Below are positions 7,675 through 14,813 of a DNA stretch of 20,105 nucleotides, one piece after another. The stretch's first letter is position 1, and every line of letters starts with the position of its first letter. This DNA is from DASVBJ01 sp036375895 (GTDB lineage: Bacteria > Actinomycetota > Actinomycetes > JACCUZ01), in contig DASVBJ010000076.1 in assembly GCA_036375895.1 (NCBI GenBank), forward strand, positions 1-20,105, written 5' to 3'. Below the pieces are notes generated by a model. The model saw only the letters and a program-made list of their open reading frames with translations. It had not been told where the DNA came from and made no database searches. The position numbers and the translations under genes were made by a program.

Positions 7675-7710
7675 CCTCCTTCGGGGACCGAAGGACGGAG
7701 TTCCAGTCCT
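7675..7710 (-). promoter_or_regulatory. Hairpin overlapping the MMPL ribosome binding site, with a competing upstream stem
   Basis: In the minus-strand transcript, arm UCCUUCGG (complement of 7688-7695), loop UCC and arm CCGAAGGA (complement of 7677-7684) form an 8-bp stem. The last arm contains AAGGA of the AAGGAGG ribosome binding site. Upstream AGGAC (7710-7706) can instead pair with GUCCU (7696-7692), which overlaps the first arm, so the two stems exclude each other. This may control translation, or the stem may simply end ATPase transcription. Confidence 0.4.
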
Positions 7711-7739
7711 CTGCAGAGTGGGCGCGGGCGGGCAGGCCG

Positions 7740-10241
7740 TCAATCGGCAGCGGACGGCCCGTGGCCCCCGGCAGGACGGATCTCGACCCGCTCGCGCACC
7801 CAGCCGGCGGCCCGCCACCCCAGCTCGAGCGCGAGGCCGGCGAGTGCGACGACACCGACGGCCGCCAGCCAGACCAGCGCGCGCGGCGGGTCGAGCGCGA
7901 AGAACTCCCGGGCCGCAGGGACGGCGAGGGTCAGCAGGAAAGCCGCGGCCATCGAGGCCACCAGCGCCCGGCGGGCCGGGCTGGCCGGCCGGGCGAGGAT
8001 GCCGAGGATCCACAGCGCCACGCCGAAGAGCACCAACGTGGCGGCGGTCCGGGCCTCGGTCAGGGAGGTGCCGGGCTCGTCACGGCTCAGGGAGTACGCC
8101 GTGAAGGTGGCCACCGCCGCGACCGTGCCCGCGGGGATCGCGAACCGGGCGACGCGGGCCACGAAGCCCGGCCGGGCCCGCCGGGTGTTGGGCGCGAGGG
8201 CCAGGAAGAAGCCCGGGATCCCGATGGTCAGCGCGCTCACGACGGTGAGATGGCGCGGGAGGAACGGGAAGGGCAGCCGGGCCACGCCCACCGACACGGC
8301 AAGCAGGGTCGCGTAGACGGTCTTGGTGAGGAACAGGTTGGCCACCCGCTCGACGTTGCCGATGACGCGCCGCCCCTCGGCGACCACGCCGGGCAGCACC
8401 GCGAACCGGCTGTCCAGCAGCACCAGCTGCGCCACTGCGCGGGTGGCGCTGGTGCCCGACCCCATCGCCACGCCGATGTCGGCGTCCTTGAGGGCCAGCA
8501 CGTCGTTCACACCGTCGCCGGTCATCGCGACGACGTGGCCGCGCGACTGCAGCGCGGCCACCATGGCCCGCTTCTGCGCCGGCAGCACCCGCCCGAACAC
8601 GCTCGCCGACTCCATCAGCTCCGCGAGCCGGTCCGGATCGGCCGGCAGGTCCCGGGCGTCCACCGGGTCCGCGATCCCGGGCAGGCCGAGCGACGCGGCC
8701 AGCGCGCCCACCGTGCGCGGGTGGTCGCCGGAGATCAGCTTGACCGCGACGCCCTGGTCGAGGAAGTAGCGCAGGGTGTCGGCAGCGTCCCCGCGGAGCT
8801 GGTCGGCGAGCACGACGAGCGCCACCGGGTCGAGCGGCTCCGGCAGCACCTCCGCGCTCGGCCCCGTGGTCCCCCGGGCCAGCAACAGCACCCGTCGGCC
8901 CTGCGCCGCGTGGGCCTCGACTCGGGCCGTGACGGAAGGCGCGGCCCGGGCCGCCAGCACGACGTCCGGCGCGCCGAGCACCCAGACCCCGTGCTCGCCG
9001 AAGTCGGTCGCGCTCCACTTGCGCGCCGACGAGAACGGCGTGACCGCCCGGGCGGCCCACCCGGGCGGGTCGGGGAAGGCGTCCGCGACGGCCCGGAGGC
9101 TGGCGTTGGGGTGCGGGTCGGAGGCCGCCAGGGCGGCCAGCGCCTCCGCGGCGGGGTCTGCCGGGTCCAACGTCTCCAGCTCGGCGACGGAGAGCCGGCC
9201 GGAGGTCAGCGTGCCGGTCTTGTCGAGGCAGACGACGTCGACGCGGGCCAGTCCCTCGAGCGCGGGCAGCTCCTGGACGAGCACCCGCGACCTACCGAGC
9301 CGGACCACGCCCACCGCGAACGCGATGCTGGTGAGCAGCACGAGCCCCTCGGGCACCATCGTCACGACGCCGGCCACCGAGCCCCTGATCGCATCGTCGA
9401 GGTTGGTGTTGCGGGTGAGCTGGCTGACGACGAGAAGCGTGGCGGTGGGCACCAGCACCCACGTCATCACCCTCAGGATCCAGTCGATGCCGGCCCGCAG
9501 CTCGGAGCGCACGAGGGTGAAGCGGCGGGCCTGGTCGGCGAGCTGCTGGGCGTACGCCGCGGCACCCACCCGGGTGGCCTGGTAGCGCCCGCTGCCGGCC
9601 ACCACGAAGCTGCCGGAGAGCACGGCGTCGTCCGGCTTCTTGACAACCGGCTCCGCCTCGCCGGTGAGCAGCGACTCGTCGATCTCGAGGCCGTCCGCCG
9701 TGTCGACGACGCCGTCGACCACCACCTGGTCTCCCAGCTGCAGCTCCAGCAGGTCGTCCAGCACGACGTCCCCGGCGGCGCGCTCCCCTACCTGGCCCTC
9801 GCGGACGACTCGCGCCCTTGGCGCGCTCACGACCGCGAGCCGGTCGAGGACCCGCTTGGCGCGCAGCTCCTGGAGCACACCGATGCCGGTGTTGGCGACC
9901 AGGATGAGCCCGAACAGCGCGTCCTGCAGCGGGCCGACGACGAGGATGACCACCAGCAGGACGCCGAGGATCGCGTTGAACCGGGTCATGACGTTGGCCC
10001 GCACGATCTGCCTGACCGAGCGGCTGGCCCGGGCCGGCACGTCGTTGACCTCGCCGCGATCTCGGCGTACCTGGACCTCGGCCGCGGTCAGGCCCCCGGG
10101 GCCGGTGCGGGTCCTTGCGACCGCGGCGACAGCCGCCGGGTCGACGTGGTCGTCCGTCGGCTCGGCGCGGCCGTCACCCTGCCGCGGCTGCGGCACGGTC
10201 GGACTGACCGCACCGCCCGGGCGAGCGTCCTGCTGCCCCAT
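7740..10241 (-). CDS. ctpE: P-type cation-transporting ATPase, CtpE-like (probable Ca2+)
   Basis: An 833-residue P-type ATPase. In order: N-terminal GLTAAEVQVRRDRGEVNDVP, membrane helices, actuator motif LTGEAEP (about 192-198), membrane motif PEGL (297-300), phosphorylated D340 in DKTGTLT, and hinge TGDGVND (574-580), followed by more membrane helices. Blocks such as RANVMTRFNAILGVLL, VPEGLVLLTSIAFAVGVVRLG and MTGDGVNDVLALKDADIGVAMGSG strongly resemble my recollection of mycobacterial CtpE, reported to be a calcium transporter. No N-terminal heavy-metal-binding CXXC domain is seen, so it is not a CopA/ZntA type. The start is uncertain: ATG at 10241 has no clear ribosome binding site and leaves about 50 residues before the conserved part. 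GTG at 10196 is an alternative. The frame stays open to an ATG at 10433 through the tandem repeats, which I consider non-coding. Confidence 0.88.
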   Translation of the reverse strand: MGQQDARPGGAVSPTVPQPRQGDGRAEPTDDHVDPAAVAAVARTRTGPGGLTAAEVQVRRDRGEVNDVPARASRSVRQIVRANVMTRFNAILGVLLVVILVVGPLQDALFGLILVANTGIGVLQELRAKRVLDRLAVVSAPRARVVREGQVGERAAGDVVLDDLLELQLGDQVVVDGVVDTADGLEIDESLLTGEAEPVVKKPDDAVLSGSFVVAGSGRYQATRVGAAAYAQQLADQARRFTLVRSELRAGIDWILRVMTWVLVPTATLLVVSQLTRNTNLDDAIRGSVAGVVTMVPEGLVLLTSIAFAVGVVRLGRSRVLVQELPALEGLARVDVVCLDKTGTLTSGRLSVAELETLDPADPAAEALAALAASDPHPNASLRAVADAFPDPPGWAARAVTPFSSARKWSATDFGEHGVWVLGAPDVVLAARAAPSVTARVEAHAAQGRRVLLLARGTTGPSAEVLPEPLDPVALVVLADQLRGDAADTLRYFLDQGVAVKLISGDHPRTVGALAASLGLPGIADPVDARDLPADPDRLAELMESASVFGRVLPAQKRAMVAALQSRGHVVAMTGDGVNDVLALKDADIGVAMGSGTSATRAVAQLVLLDSRFAVLPGVVAEGRRVIGNVERVANLFLTKTVYATLLAVSVGVARLPFPFLPRHLTVVSALTIGIPGFFLALAPNTRRARPGFVARVARFAIPAGTVAAVATFTAYSLSRDEPGTSLTEARTAATLVLFGVALWILGILARPASPARRALVASMAAAFLLTLAVPAAREFFALDPPRALVWLAAVGVVALAGLALELGWRAAGWVRERVEIRPAGGHGPSAAD

Positions 10242-10317
10242 TCGTCGAGTCTGCCCGCTGCGCCGCTCCGTGGGGAGAGATCGGACGACCTCACCGGTCG
10301 GCCGGTCGGCGGTCGGC

Positions 10318-10395
10318 GGTGCGACGGAACGTGCATGATCGCTGCCGGGGTGGCGGGGTGCGACGGAACGTGCATGATCGCTGCCGGGGTGGCGG
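10318..10395. repeat. Perfect 39-bp direct tandem duplication
   Basis: Copy 1 is 10318-10356 and copy 2 is 10357-10395, identical throughout. Each starts GGTGCGACGGAACG, contains the near-palindrome CGTGCATGATCG, and ends CCGGGGTGGCGG. It lies upstream of the ATPase and could be a duplicated regulator site or part of a dispersed intergenic repeat family. Confidence 0.95.
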
Positions 10396-10421
10396 CGGTC
10401 GGCGGTCGGCGGTCGGCGGTC
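10394..10421. repeat. (GGCGGTC)4 heptamer microsatellite
   Basis: Four perfect tandem copies of GGCGGTC, at 10394, 10401, 10408 and 10415. They begin within the last two bases of the 39-bp duplication. A related degenerate stretch (GGTCGGCCGGTCGGCGGTCGG) lies on the other side, at 10298-10318. Heptamer tracts are prone to slippage. Confidence 0.9.
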
Positions 10422-10528
10422 GTTCGACGTCATCGGAGCAGAAACGGGTCAGCTGCCCGCGCGAAATTGCTCCAATGAGGTGGGATGCGGCCCGGCCAGC
10501 CCGGCCAGCGCTCACGGTTCAAGACAGA

Positions 10529-10552
10529 AACATGCAGTCTTGACTGTTTGTT
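10529..10552 (+). promoter_or_regulatory. Palindromic operator candidate for the TetR regulator
   Basis: A 24-bp dyad: AACA (10529-10532), TG, CAGTC (10535-10539), TT, GACTG (10542-10546), TT, TGTT (10549-10552). Nine of eleven positions in each half pair symmetrically. It ends 22 bp before the tetR ATG and overlaps a TTGACT -35-like hexamer. This is the size and placement expected for autorepression by a TetR dimer; binding is inferred. Confidence 0.6.
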
Positions 10553-10574
10553 GCAGCCGGACGAGACTGCCGTC

Positions 10575-11189
10575 ATGCCGACCGGCGCCGGGACTCGCAC
10601 CCCCCAAGAGGAGCGCAGCCGCGCCACCCGCCAGCGGCTGCTCGAGGCGACCGTCGACTGCCTGGTCGAGCGCGGCTGGGCCGGCACCACCACCACGGTG
10701 ATCGTCGAGCGCGCGGGGGTCTCCCGGGGCGCACAGCTGCACCACTACCCCACCAAGTCCGAGCTGGTGATGGCGGCCGTCGACCACGTCGGGCGGGCCC
10801 GCGTCGCCGAGGTCCGCGACGCCGCCACGCGGCTGAGGCCCGGACGGCAGCGCACGAAAGCCGTGCTCGACATGCTCGCCGACTTCTTCACCGGGCCGCT
10901 CTTCGTCGCGGCGCTCGAGCTGTGGGTCGCCGCGCGCACCGACGAGACGATGCGCGCGGCGGTGAGCGACCTCGAGGCCCGCCTCGGCCGCGAGACGCAC
11001 GCACTGACCGTTGAGCTGCTCGGCGTCGACGAGAGCCGTCCCGGCGCCCGCGAGGCCGTGCAGGCCACCCTCGACCTGGTCCGCGGGCTCGGCCTCGCCA
11101 ACCTGCTCACCGACGACCGAGCGCGGCGCGACCGCATCCTGCGGGCCTGGGGTCGGACCCTCGACGAGACGCTGGGGGTCGTGGGGTGA
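10575..11189 (+). CDS. TetR/AcrR family transcriptional regulator
   Basis: A 204-residue DNA-binding repressor-type protein. The N-terminal helix-turn-helix domain spans about residues 13-60: ATRQRLLEATVDCLVERGW, then TTTTVIVERAGVSRGAQLHHYPTKSEL, the canonical TetR recognition helix followed by an HYPTK-type turn. The rest is the variable helical ligand-binding and dimerisation domain. The start is ATG at 10575; the ribosome binding site is weak. A longer frame to 10485 is unlikely because it would translate the operator region. It is the first gene of the acyl-CoA operon and its stop overlaps the next GTG start by 4 nt. It probably represses this operon and is released by an acyl-CoA or related pathway intermediate, which is inference from context. 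Confidence 0.93.
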   Translation: MPTGAGTRTPQEERSRATRQRLLEATVDCLVERGWAGTTTTVIVERAGVSRGAQLHHYPTKSELVMAAVDHVGRARVAEVRDAATRLRPGRQRTKAVLDMLADFFTGPLFVAALELWVAARTDETMRAAVSDLEARLGRETHALTVELLGVDESRPGAREAVQATLDLVRGLGLANLLTDDRARRDRILRAWGRTLDETLGVVG

Positions 11190-11977
11190 CCGACGTGGCC
11201 CGGCTCATCGACGACCTGCGGTCCGAGGGCGACGACCTCGACCGGCTGGTCGCCGGGCTCGACGCCGACGGTTGGGCCACGCCCACCCCGGCCGAGGGCT
11301 GGAGCGTCGCGCACCAGATCTCGCACCTCGCCTGGACCGACCGGCTCGCCTCGCTGGCGGCGCGGGACCCGGACGCGTTCACCCGGGAGCTCGCCCCGGC
11401 CGCGGCCGATCCCACCGGCTACGTCGAGGCGGGTGCCGTCGAAGGTGCGCTCGAGCCTCCGGCCCGGCTGCTCACCCGCTGGCGCCGGGGTCGGCGCGAG
11501 CTGGCCGACCGGCTCGCGACGACACCGCCCGAGACCCGGCTGCCGTGGTTCGGCCCACCGATGAAGGTCCCGTCCATGGCGACCGCCCGGATCATGGAGC
11601 TGTTCGCGCACGGCCAGGACGTCGCCGACGCGCTCGGCGTCCGCCGCGCACCGACACCGCGCCTGCGGCACGTCGCCCACCTCGGGGCCCGCACCCGCGA
11701 CTTCGCGTACGCCGTGCACGGGCTGACGCCGCCCGCCGACGAGTTCCGCATCGAGCTCACCGGCCCGGACGGCTCGACCTGGGCCTGGGGGCCGGCCGAC
11801 GCCGCCCAGCGGGTGACCGGACCCGCACTGGACTTCTGCCTGCTCGTCACCCGGCGACGGCACCGGGCGGACCTCGCGGTCGAGGCCCACGGGCCGGACG
11901 CCGACCGGTGGCTCGACATCGCCCAGGCGTTCGCCGGGCTGCCGGGCAGCGGCCGCGCACCGGGGCAGTTCGGATGA
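11186..11977 (+). CDS. TIGR03084-family metal-binding protein (DinB/maleylpyruvate isomerase-like)
   Basis: A 263-residue protein with an N-terminal four-helix DinB-like domain of the mycothiol-dependent maleylpyruvate isomerase type. The expected metal triad is present: H47 in GWSVAHQISHLAW, and E138 and H142 in MELFAHGQDVADAL. The C-terminal part (about 160-263, with the PALDFCLLVTRRRHRADLAV block) is typical of the actinobacterial TIGR03084 family, whose reaction is unknown to me. The start GTG at 11186 overlaps the tetR stop (GTGA), and its own stop overlaps the atuA start (ATGA), so it is translated together with the carboxylase pathway genes. A mycothiol transferase or isomerase step on a pathway intermediate is a guess. 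Confidence 0.85.
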   Translation: MTDVARLIDDLRSEGDDLDRLVAGLDADGWATPTPAEGWSVAHQISHLAWTDRLASLAARDPDAFTRELAPAAADPTGYVEAGAVEGALEPPARLLTRWRRGRRELADRLATTPPETRLPWFGPPMKVPSMATARIMELFAHGQDVADALGVRRAPTPRLRHVAHLGARTRDFAYAVHGLTPPADEFRIELTGPDGSTWAWGPADAAQRVTGPALDFCLLVTRRRHRADLAVEAHGPDADRWLDIAQAFAGLPGSGRAPGQFG

Positions 11978-13668
11978 CCGGGCCGGTGCGCGTCGGCAAC
12001 GCGTCGGGCTTCTACGGCGACCGGTTCGGCGCGGTCAAGGAGATGCTGGAGGGCGGGCCGCTCGACGTGCTGACCGGCGACTACCTCGCCGAGCTCACCA
12101 TGCTCATCCTCGGCCGGGACCGGATGAAGGACCCGAGCACCGGCTACGCCAAGACGTTCCTCAAGCAGATGGAGGGCTGCCTCGGCCTGGCGCTCGCCCG
12201 GGGCGTCAAGGTGGTCACGAACGCCGGCGGCCTCAACCCGGCCGGGCTGGCCGCGGCCCTGCGTGAGCTGGCCGAGCGGGTCGGGCTCGACGTACGCATC
12301 GGTCACGTCGAGGGCGACGACCTGCGCGCCCGCGCCGCGGAGCTGGGCCTCGGTGACCCGCTCACCGCGAACGCCTACCTCGGGGGCTGGGGCATCGCCG
12401 AGTGCCTGCGGGCCGGCGCCGACGTCGTGGTCACCGGCCGGGTCACCGACGCCTCGCTGGTCGTGGGGTCGGCCGCCGCGCACTTCGGCTGGGCCCGCGA
12501 CGACTGGGACCGGCTCGCCGGGGCGACGGTGGCCGGGCATGTCCTCGAGTGCGGCGCCCAGGCCACTGGTGGCAACTACTCGTTCTTCGCCGAGCACGAC
12601 GTACGCCGGCCGGGGTTCCCGCTCGCCGAGATCCACGCCGACGGCTCCTCGGTCATCACCAAGCACGACGGCACCGGGGGCGCGGTGACCGTGGGGACGG
12701 TGACCGCCCAGCTGCTGTACGAGATCGAGGGCGCGCGGTACGCCGGGCCGGACGTCACCACCCGGTTCGACACCATCGGGCTGCGCGCGGACGGCACCGA
12801 CCGGGTGGCCGTCGACGGCGTCCGTGGCGAGCCGCCGCCGCCGACGACGAAGGTGTGCCTCAACCATCTGGGCGGCCAGCGCAACGACGTGACCTTCGTG
12901 CTCACCGGGCTCGACGTCGAGGCCAAGGCGGCGCTGGTGCGCGAGCAGCTGGAGGCCGCACTGGCCGGCCGGCCGCCCCGCGACATCCGGTGGACGCTGG
13001 TGCGCACCGACCGCGCCGACGCCGACATGCAGGAGCAGGCGAGCGCGCTGCTGCGGTGCGTGGTCCGCGACCCCGACCCGGACGTCGTCGGCCGCCGGTT
13101 CAGCAGCGCCGCGATCGAGCTGGCACTGGCGAGCTACCCCGGCTTCCACGTCACCGCCCCACCGTCGGCCGGCACGCCCTACGGCGTCTACACCCCGGCG
13201 TACGTCGACGCCGGCCTCGTCCCGCACGTCGCGGTCCTCCCGGACGGCACCCGGGTCGAGATCGAGCCGACCGCGACGACACAGGCGCTGGCCCCGGTCG
13301 ATCCCCCGCCCCTGCCCGAGCCGCTGCCGCCCGGCCCGACCCGGCGCGCCCCGCTCGGTCTCGTGGCGGGCGCCCGCAGCGGCGACAAGGGCGGCACCGC
13401 CAACGTCGGCGTGTGGGCGCGCAGCGACGACGCGTGGCGCTGGCTGGCCCACGCCCTGACCGTCGACGAGCTGCGGCGGCTGCTGCCGGAGACCGCGGCC
13501 CTGCCGGTGACGCGCCACGCGTTGCCCGCCCTGCGCGCCCTCAACTTCACCGTCGAGGGACTGCTCGACGAGGGTGTGGCGTCGTCCACTCGCTTCGACC
13601 CGCAGGCGAAGGCGGTCGGCGAGTGGCTGCGGTCGCGCCACCTCGACGTCCCGGAGGTGCTGCTGTGA
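11974..13668 (+). CDS. atuA: AtuA-family (DUF1446) acyclic terpene utilization protein
   Basis: A 564-residue cytoplasmic protein. The N-terminal DUF1446 domain (about 1-445) starts RVGNASGFYGDRFGAVKEML and contains LTGDYLAELTMLILGR, GCLGLALARGVKVVTNAGGLNP, VVTGRVTDASLV and HVLECGAQATGGNYSFF. The C-terminal domain (about 455-564) carries GARSGDKGGTANVG (A467-R468-S469-G470-D471-K472), the AtuA C-terminal small-domain signature. AtuA is required for citronellol/geraniol use in Pseudomonas; as far as I know its reaction is not settled. Here it sits before an acyl-CoA dehydrogenase and an acyl-CoA carboxylase. The start ATG at 11974 overlaps the previous stop, and the next gene starts within its stop (GTGA). 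Confidence 0.92.
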   Translation: MTGPVRVGNASGFYGDRFGAVKEMLEGGPLDVLTGDYLAELTMLILGRDRMKDPSTGYAKTFLKQMEGCLGLALARGVKVVTNAGGLNPAGLAAALRELAERVGLDVRIGHVEGDDLRARAAELGLGDPLTANAYLGGWGIAECLRAGADVVVTGRVTDASLVVGSAAAHFGWARDDWDRLAGATVAGHVLECGAQATGGNYSFFAEHDVRRPGFPLAEIHADGSSVITKHDGTGGAVTVGTVTAQLLYEIEGARYAGPDVTTRFDTIGLRADGTDRVAVDGVRGEPPPPTTKVCLNHLGGQRNDVTFVLTGLDVEAKAALVREQLEAALAGRPPRDIRWTLVRTDRADADMQEQASALLRCVVRDPDPDVVGRRFSSAAIELALASYPGFHVTAPPSAGTPYGVYTPAYVDAGLVPHVAVLPDGTRVEIEPTATTQALAPVDPPPLPEPLPPGPTRRAPLGLVAGARSGDKGGTANVGVWARSDDAWRWLAHALTVDELRRLLPETAALPVTRHALPALRALNFTVEGLLDEGVASSTRFDPQAKAVGEWLRSRHLDVPEVLL

Positions 13669-14813
13669 CCGACCTCTTCGACACGCCCGAGCGGCGCATG
13701 CTGCGGGCCACCGTGCACCGGTTCGTCGAGCGGGAGGTGCGCCCACACCTCGACGACTGGGAGCGCGCCGGCGAGGTGCCGCGAAGCGTCCACGCCGCCG
13801 CCGCCCGAGCCGGGCTGCTCGGCCTCACCTTCCCCACCGCGGTCGGCGGGCAGGGTGGCGACCTGCTCGACCTCGTCGTGCTCGTCGAGGAGCTGCTGTA
13901 CGCCGGTGGGTCGGGCGGAGTGGTCGCGGCCCTGTTCACCGGCGGCATCGCGTTGCCGCACATCGTGTCCGCCGGCACGCCCGAGCAGGTCGACCGCTGG
14001 GTGCGGCCGAGCCTCGCCGGCGAGAAGGTCTGCTCGCTCGCCGTCACCGAGCCCGAAGGCGGGTCCGACGTGGCGGCGCTGCGGACCACCGCCCGCCGTG
14101 ACGGTGACGACTACGTCGTCGACGGGGCCAAGACCTTCATCACGTCGGGCGTACGCGCGGACTTCGTGACGGTGGCGGTGCGCACCGGCGGCCCCGGGCA
14201 CGGCGGCGTCTCGCTGCTGGTGGTCGAGCGCGGGACACCGGGCTTCACCGTGTCGCGGCGGCTGGAGAAGATGGGCTGGCACTGCTCGGACACGGCCGAG
14301 CTCGCCTTCAGCGCCGCCCGCGTGCCGGCCGACAACCTGGTCGGGCCGGAAGGCAGCGGGTTCGCGCAGCTCGCCCGGCACTTCGCGACCGAGCGGCTGA
14401 CCCTCGCGGTGCAGGCGTACGCGACCGCGCAACGCTGCCTCGACCTGACCGTCGAGTGGTGCCGGCTGCGGGAGACCTTCGGCCGCCCGCTGATCTCCCG
14501 CCAGCTCGTGCGGCACACCCTCGCGGAGATGGCACGGCGCACCGACGTGGCCCGCACCTACGTGCGGCACGTGGCGACGCTGCTCGCGGCGGGCGAGGAG
14601 GCCGTCGCCGAGGTGTGCTTCGCGAAGAACACCGCGGTGGAGGCCTGCGCCTACACGGTCGACCAGGCCGTGCAGCTGCACGGCGGTCTCGGCTTCATGC
14701 GGGAGGCCGAGGTCGAGCGGCACTACCGGGACGCCCGCGTCCTCGCCATCGGCGGCGGGTCCTCGGAGGTGCTCAGCGAGCTCGCAGCCCGCCGGAAGGG
14801 GTACGTGGCATGA
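13665..14813 (+). CDS. Acyl-CoA dehydrogenase (branched-chain/isovaleryl- or citronellyl-CoA-type)
   Basis: A 382-residue FAD enzyme that introduces an alpha-beta double bond into an acyl-CoA, passing electrons to ETF. Family blocks: CSLAVTEPEGGSDVAALRTTA (about 123-143), DGAKTFITSG (153-162), RETFGRPLISRQLVRHTLAEM and QLHGGLGFMREAEVERHYRDARV. The usual medium-chain catalytic Glu (YEGT) is replaced by Gly (AIGGGSSEV, G364). A Glu is present at E243 in ATERLTLA, the position used by isovaleryl-CoA and long-chain dehydrogenases, which suits a branched substrate. The start GTG at 13665 overlaps the atuA stop, and the end overlaps the carboxyltransferase ATG. It would supply the enoyl-CoA for the carboxylase. 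Confidence 0.92.
   Translation: MTDLFDTPERRMLRATVHRFVEREVRPHLDDWERAGEVPRSVHAAAARAGLLGLTFPTAVGGQGGDLLDLVVLVEELLYAGGSGGVVAALFTGGIALPHIVSAGTPEQVDRWVRPSLAGEKVCSLAVTEPEGGSDVAALRTTARRDGDDYVVDGAKTFITSGVRADFVTVAVRTGGPGHGGVSLLVVERGTPGFTVSRRLEKMGWHCSDTAELAFSAARVPADNLVGPEGSGFAQLARHFATERLTLAVQAYATAQRCLDLTVEWCRLRETFGRPLISRQLVRHTLAEMARRTDVARTYVRHVATLLAAGEEAVAEVCFAKNTAVEACAYTVDQAVQLHGGLGFMREAEVERHYRDARVLAIGGGSSEVLSELAARRKGYVA

Larger units (their letters stand above)
10242..10574. other. Divergent intergenic region between ctpE-like ATPase and tetR
   Basis: 333 bp without a convincing gene. The ATPase-proximal half holds a perfect 39-bp tandem duplication and heptamer repeats. The tetR-proximal end holds a palindromic operator candidate. 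TTGACT (10540-10545) could be a -35 element for tetR, but no good -10 hexamer is seen at normal spacing. No convincing ATPase promoter was recognised. Confidence 0.7.

Noticed and set aside
7683..7697. Second DosR-like box upstream of the MMPL gene (GGGACCGAAGGACG)
   Set aside because: Only the first half-site matches; the second half lacks GGTCCC, and the stretch is better explained by the CCTTCGG/CCGAAGG dyad.
7669..8013. Open N-terminal extension of the MMPL frame into the ATPase gene
   Set aside because: It would overlap the ATPase C-terminus; ATG at 7668 has an ideal ribosome binding site and begins the normal first helix.
10318..10421. CRISPR array
   Set aside because: Two adjacent 39-bp units without spacers, then heptamers; no unique spacers and no cas genes.
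10242..10433. N-terminal extension of the ATPase through the 39-bp and heptamer repeats to ATG 10433
   Set aside because: No ribosome binding site, low-complexity repeat peptide, and no counterpart in the family; treated as intergenic.
7761..10478. Long plus-strand open frame (905 codons) opposite the P-type ATPase
   Set aside because: Antisense shadow; the minus strand encodes all P-type ATPase motifs in order.
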